Part shown: one piece after another, positions 61,268 to 64,000 of the stretch
Layout of the letters: each line of letters starts with the position of its first letter
Position numbering within the stretch: position 1 is the stretch's first letter
Position numbers and translations under genes: made by a program
Assembly (NCBI GenBank): GCA_036556145.1
Contig: DATBKB010000095.1
Coordinates: 19,994 to 83,993 of the forward strand
Length of the DNA: 64,000 bases
Reading direction: 5' to 3'
DNA from: JACDAV01 sp036556145
GTDB lineage: Bacteria; Chloroflexota; Limnocylindria; Limnocylindrales; CSP1-4
Notes under the pieces: generated by a model
The model's input: the letters and a program-made list of their open reading frames with translations, nothing else
The model's database searches: none
What the model was told of the DNA's origin: nothing

Positions 61268-62437
61268 GCCGGCGATCGCAAGCGGCCCGGAGGCGGGCAG
61301 GAGTGCGTCGACCGTTTCGGTCGGCGGGGCGGCGGCGAGCAGGTTGAGCGTGAATGCGACGCTGAACGCGACCCACGTGGCGAGCACGCGCGGATCGGCG
61401 ATGAGCAGCACGAGGAACACGAGCGCCGCGTACGCGTAGCGCTCGTGCATCGTCGTGAGCGCCGAGAACGCGACGAGCGCCGCTGCCGCCGCGCCCAGCG
61501 CCAGCCCGCGCGGCGTCGGTGCGCGAAGCACGGCGAGGAACACGACCCCCTCGAGGAGCGCCGCGATCACCAGGCCGAGGACGCGGAACGTCACCGGCCC
61601 GAAGATCGCCGTCGTGTCGCTGACGAAGTCGCCGCCCGCGAACAGCTCCTGGACGAGCCACCACGGGTTCCATGCCCGCAACGAGAGCACCGCGAAGATG
61701 TCGTTCTGGTACGCGGCGAGGTTCCGCGCATACGCCGCCGGACCACCGGCCGCAAGGAAGGGCAGCCACAGGACGACGATCACCGCCGCCCCGATCGCGC
61801 CATACGCCACCGACCGCCGCCAGCCGTAGCGGGCGAGGTACCAGGCGGCGAACGGCACGAGCAGCGGCAGGGCCTGCGGCTTCGTCATCGCCGCGACCGC
61901 GAGCGCCACCGCCGCGAGCGCCGGTCGGTCGCCGACCGCGAAGAGGAACGCCACGAGGGCGGCCAGCACGTAGAGCGACTCGTACTGGCCCCACCAGGCG
62001 CTCACGTCGATGACCGCCGGGTGGAGCGCGATTCCCAGCGCCGCCATGACCGCCCACGACGGTCGAGTCCGCAGCGCCCACACCGCGCCCAGCGCCAGGC
62101 CGATGTCGGCGAGGCTCGCCGGCGTCTTCATCAGCGCCCGGATCGCGGGATCCGATGCGTCGACGGCCGTCCGGAACGCCGGCTCGATCCACGTCAGCGA
62201 CCACCACACGTAGACCATGACCGGCGGGAACGAGATGTCCTGGTCGTAGGCCCGCCCGAGCGGGTTCGTCGCGAGGCCGTGCGTCCAGGCGACGAACTGG
62301 TCGAGGTCGCCCGTGCCCTCGGCTGCGGGAAGCAGCGCGGCGCGCACGGCGATGCCGAGCGCGAGGCCGGCGAGGAGCAGCACGACGTGCCTCGGGGTCC
62401 ACGACTCCGCGGCAGCGGCCGGACCGCGGAGCGTCAT
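61136..62437 (-). CDS. GT-C-type integral membrane glycosyltransferase
   Basis: 433 residues, about ten hydrophobic segments. The first external loop, EGTGDLDQFVAWTHGLATNPLGRAYD with ISFPPVMVYVW, resembles the GT39/ALG-like GT-C group. SAWWGQYESLYVLAALVAF and TKPQALPLLVPFAAWYLARYGWRR follow, with MHERYAYAALVFL later. ATG at 62437 sits 10 bp after the PIG-L stop. Its 3' end runs 132 bp into the convergent GT2 gene. Confidence 0.85.
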   Translation of the reverse strand: MTLRGPAAAAESWTPRHVVLLLAGLALGIAVRAALLPAAEGTGDLDQFVAWTHGLATNPLGRAYDQDISFPPVMVYVWWSLTWIEPAFRTAVDASDPAIRALMKTPASLADIGLALGAVWALRTRPSWAVMAALGIALHPAVIDVSAWWGQYESLYVLAALVAFLFAVGDRPALAAVALAVAAMTKPQALPLLVPFAAWYLARYGWRRSVAYGAIGAAVIVVLWLPFLAAGGPAAYARNLAAYQNDIFAVLSLRAWNPWWLVQELFAGGDFVSDTTAIFGPVTFRVLGLVIAALLEGVVFLAVLRAPTPRGLALGAAAAALVAFSALTTMHERYAYAALVFLVLLIADPRVLATWVAFSVAFTLNLLAAAPPTETVDALLPASGPLAIAGSVALTAVTGSTLWLLLRERREWLARRAAEPAAEGDRVPVQVVG

Positions 62438-62447
62438 CGGCCGATCG

Positions 62448-63530
62448 TCAGACCCGCTGCGACGCCCAGTAGCGCTCGGCGAACCCGTCAACCTGGCCGA
62501 GGCCGGCGACATCGCGCGCGTGGGCCCGAACCGCGTCGGCCATCTTGCGCTCGCCCTCGAAGAGGCGCGGAACCTGGCTCTCGTACAGGCCGATGCCGGT
62601 CACCTTGCGCTCGAGCTGGTCGCTGATGTCGGCGTACTCGGGGGCGAGAGCGACGTCGCCCGGCAGCCCGTCGAGCGTGCCGGCGGGCAGGTCCTCGAGC
62701 CGGCGGAAGCGGTTCCACCACGAGTACGGGAAGTCCTCGTAGAACGTCACGATGCCGGCGTACTCGGGGCCGGGCATGACCCAGCGACGGCTCTCCCGGA
62801 GCAGCGCCATGCCGGCCCGCCGGGCGAGCTGGTGATCGACGTGGTTGCCGATCCCGAGCGGGAAATACGCCTTCTGGGGCTCGAGCCGCACGACCTCGCG
62901 GCGGATGATGTCGACCACATCGACGTCGTCGTCGCGGACGGCTCCGAGCAACGCGGCGTCGCCCTCGTAGCCGCGGAAGACCGCGTCGGGCAGGTCGAGG
63001 AAGACGATCGACGCCTCGGCGAAGTAGGCGAAGCGCTCGTCCTCGATCCGGCGCCGGGCCATGATCTCGCCGCCTGCGGCGGCCTCCATGACCTCGTCGG
63101 TGTACACCGCGCCCTGCGTCGGGACGGCGTCGATGACCGCCTGGCCGGCGAGCGACTCGTTCCGGATGCTGGCCCGGCGATACCACGACGAGCGCTGCCA
63201 GAACCGCTTCGCAGCGGCGTCGGCCTCCGCCTGCGTCGCCTCCAGCCGATCGCTCCGCGCGGCCCACGGCGGTGGCGCGCCGGAGTCGTCGTAGACCGGC
63301 CAGTCGTTGCGGATGTTCGACCGGTTGAAGGCCTCCGTCACGGGCCACATCGCCTTCGTCCCGAACCCGAGCGCCTCGCGCTGGTACGCCGTCAGCGCGC
63401 CGTTCGATCCCGCTCCGGAAAAGACCGTAAGGATCGTGACGTTCTGGCCGAGCTCGCGGAGGCCGGCAATGAGGCCCCCGCAGGAGAGCGCCACGTCGTC
63501 GGGGTGGGGCGCGACAAAGACGTGGGTCAT
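62448..63530 (-). CDS. PIG-L/LmbE family zinc deacetylase
   Basis: 360 residues, longer than the usual 220-280. Zinc motif APHPDDVALSCGG (H9, D11, D12) at the N-terminus and the second motif GNHVDHQLARRAG (His pair) near 215-230. Family members deacetylate N-acetylglucosamine groups in GPI, mycothiol or antibiotic precursors. A mid-protein insertion at about 85-145 and the C-terminal arm are not recognised. Next to a GT-C gene, it may act on a lipid-linked HexNAc. TATACT lies 8 nt before the ATG. Confidence 0.9.
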   Translation of the reverse strand: MTHVFVAPHPDDVALSCGGLIAGLRELGQNVTILTVFSGAGSNGALTAYQREALGFGTKAMWPVTEAFNRSNIRNDWPVYDDSGAPPPWAARSDRLEATQAEADAAAKRFWQRSSWYRRASIRNESLAGQAVIDAVPTQGAVYTDEVMEAAAGGEIMARRRIEDERFAYFAEASIVFLDLPDAVFRGYEGDAALLGAVRDDDVDVVDIIRREVVRLEPQKAYFPLGIGNHVDHQLARRAGMALLRESRRWVMPGPEYAGIVTFYEDFPYSWWNRFRRLEDLPAGTLDGLPGDVALAPEYADISDQLERKVTGIGLYESQVPRLFEGERKMADAVRAHARDVAGLGQVDGFAERYWASQRV

Positions 63531-63538
63531 CGCGGCGG

Positions 63539-63544
63539 AGTATA
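63539..63544 (-). promoter_or_regulatory. -10 element (TATACT) of the PIG-L gene, leaderless geometry
   Basis: TATACT on the minus strand ends 8 nt before the ATG at 63530. It lies in the 31-bp gap between the PIG-L gene and the upstream methyltransferase. No ribosome site fits between it and the start codon. Confidence 0.5.
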
Positions 63545-63561
63545 GCCAGCGAACCGCCGAC

Positions 63562-64000
63562 TCAGCCGGGGTACCCGCCCTCGCCGACGAGCGGGACGAA
63601 GACGACCGGGCCGTCCGAGCGCTGGGTCCACTCGCCGCCGTGGCGCTCGACGACGAGCAGGTCCTGGTGGTCGCGCGGCCCGACGGGGATCACCATCCGC
63701 CCGCCGTCCTTGAGCTGGTCGAGCAGCGGCGCCGGCACGCGTGGCGCGGCCGCCGTGACGATGATTCCGTCGTACGGTCCGCCGGCGGCGTCGCCGCCGC
63801 TCCCGTCGCCGAGCCTGACGTCGACGGCCTCACCGAACCCGAGGGCCTCGAGCGTCCATCGAGCGTGCGCCGCCAGCTCGGGCTGGCGCTCGTAGCTCAC
63901 GACGCTCGCGCCCAGGCGCGCGAGGACCGCCGCCTGATACCCGGAACCCGTGCCGATCTCGAGGATCCGGTCGCCGGGCTTCGGCCGGAGCAGCTCGGTC
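63562..64000 (-). CDS. pcm: Protein-L-isoaspartate O-methyltransferase (5' end outside window)
   Basis: Repairs isoaspartyl residues in damaged proteins by SAM-dependent methylation. 145 residues are visible, and the frame stays open to the window edge. Seen: PGDRILEIGTGSGYQAAVLARLG (motif I), VSYERQPELAAHA, GPYDGIIVTAAAPRVPAPLLDQLKDGGRMVIPVG and the C-terminal strand VVFVPLVGEGG, all typical of PIMT. The N-terminal active-site Ser/Thr loop is beyond the edge. Confidence 0.92.
   Translation of the reverse strand, partial: TELLRPKPGDRILEIGTGSGYQAAVLARLGASVVSYERQPELAAHARWTLEALGFGEAVDVRLGDGSGGDAAGGPYDGIIVTAAAPRVPAPLLDQLKDGGRMVIPVGPRDHQDLLVVERHGGEWTQRSDGPVVFVPLVGEGGYPG

Overview
The window is about 70% G+C, gene-dense and mostly arranged in long co-directional operons with ATGA/GTGA stop-start overlaps. 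It carries no rRNA, tRNA, CRISPR array, insertion sequence or phage gene that I can recognise. The gene set (secretin-less Tad pilus locus, MreB, many GT-C membrane glycosyltransferases, ArsR-DUF2087 regulator, long HPF) suggests a monoderm, high-GC bacterium. An environmental Chloroflexota of the Limnocylindria/Ellin6529 type is my best guess. That placement is inference from gene content and was not computed.

Layout. 1-7.2 kb (+): the end of a glycogen debranching enzyme, then prmC, tsaC, a lipoprotein, glyA, a WecA/TagO-type phosphotransferase and a Pro/Thr-rich membrane protein. 7.2-14.5 kb (+): a complete F-type ATP synthase operon (AtpZ/I-like, B, E, F, H, A, G, D, C). 14.6-19.6 kb (+): murA, with Asp in place of the catalytic Cys, then mreB, a PHP phosphoesterase, a YbhN/LPG-synthase-like membrane protein and an HTH regulator. 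19.7-22.2 kb (-): a GT-C enzyme and endonuclease IV. 22.3-22.95 kb (+): an ArsR/DUF2087 regulator. 22.9-30.4 kb (-): hpf, comF, a DUF192 gene, and the Tad machinery tadC, tadB, tadA, a receiver-CpaE fusion and cpaB. 30.4-31.16 kb is non-coding and holds two different tandem-repeat arrays. 31.16-38.8 kb (-): three Flp pilins with their own ribosome sites (at least two with clear terminators), a fourth pilin-like gene, a degenerate histidine kinase, a DegU-like regulator, an intact DegS-like kinase and two GT-C enzymes.

38.9-57.0 kb (+) is an envelope-glycan region. It has GT87/DUF2029-type mannosyltransferase-like proteins in paralogous pairs, other polytopic enzymes, GT2 and GT4 glycosyltransferases, a FemAB/CelD-type acyltransferase, a spermidine-synthase-like membrane fusion, and a trio of small membrane peptide, two-domain methyltransferase and membrane sulfatase-like enzyme. 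57.1-57.9 kb holds two small accessory genes. A strongly structured intergenic element follows at 57.9-58.1 kb. 58.2-61.3 kb (+) is a nucleotide-sugar dehydrogenase, an SDR epimerase and a GT2. The minus strand at 61.1-64.0 kb carries a GT-C enzyme, a PIG-L deacetylase and a truncated L-isoaspartyl methyltransferase.

Functionally, the window joins energy conversion and wall synthesis (ATP synthase, MurA, MreB, WecA) to surface structures: Tad pili under a DegS/DegU-like two-component system, and a polyprenol-linked glycan. The GT2 enzymes probably make polyprenol-phosphate sugars that the GT87/GT-C enzymes use. Several genes have a -10-like hexamer only 6-10 nt before the start codon, which suggests frequent leaderless transcription.
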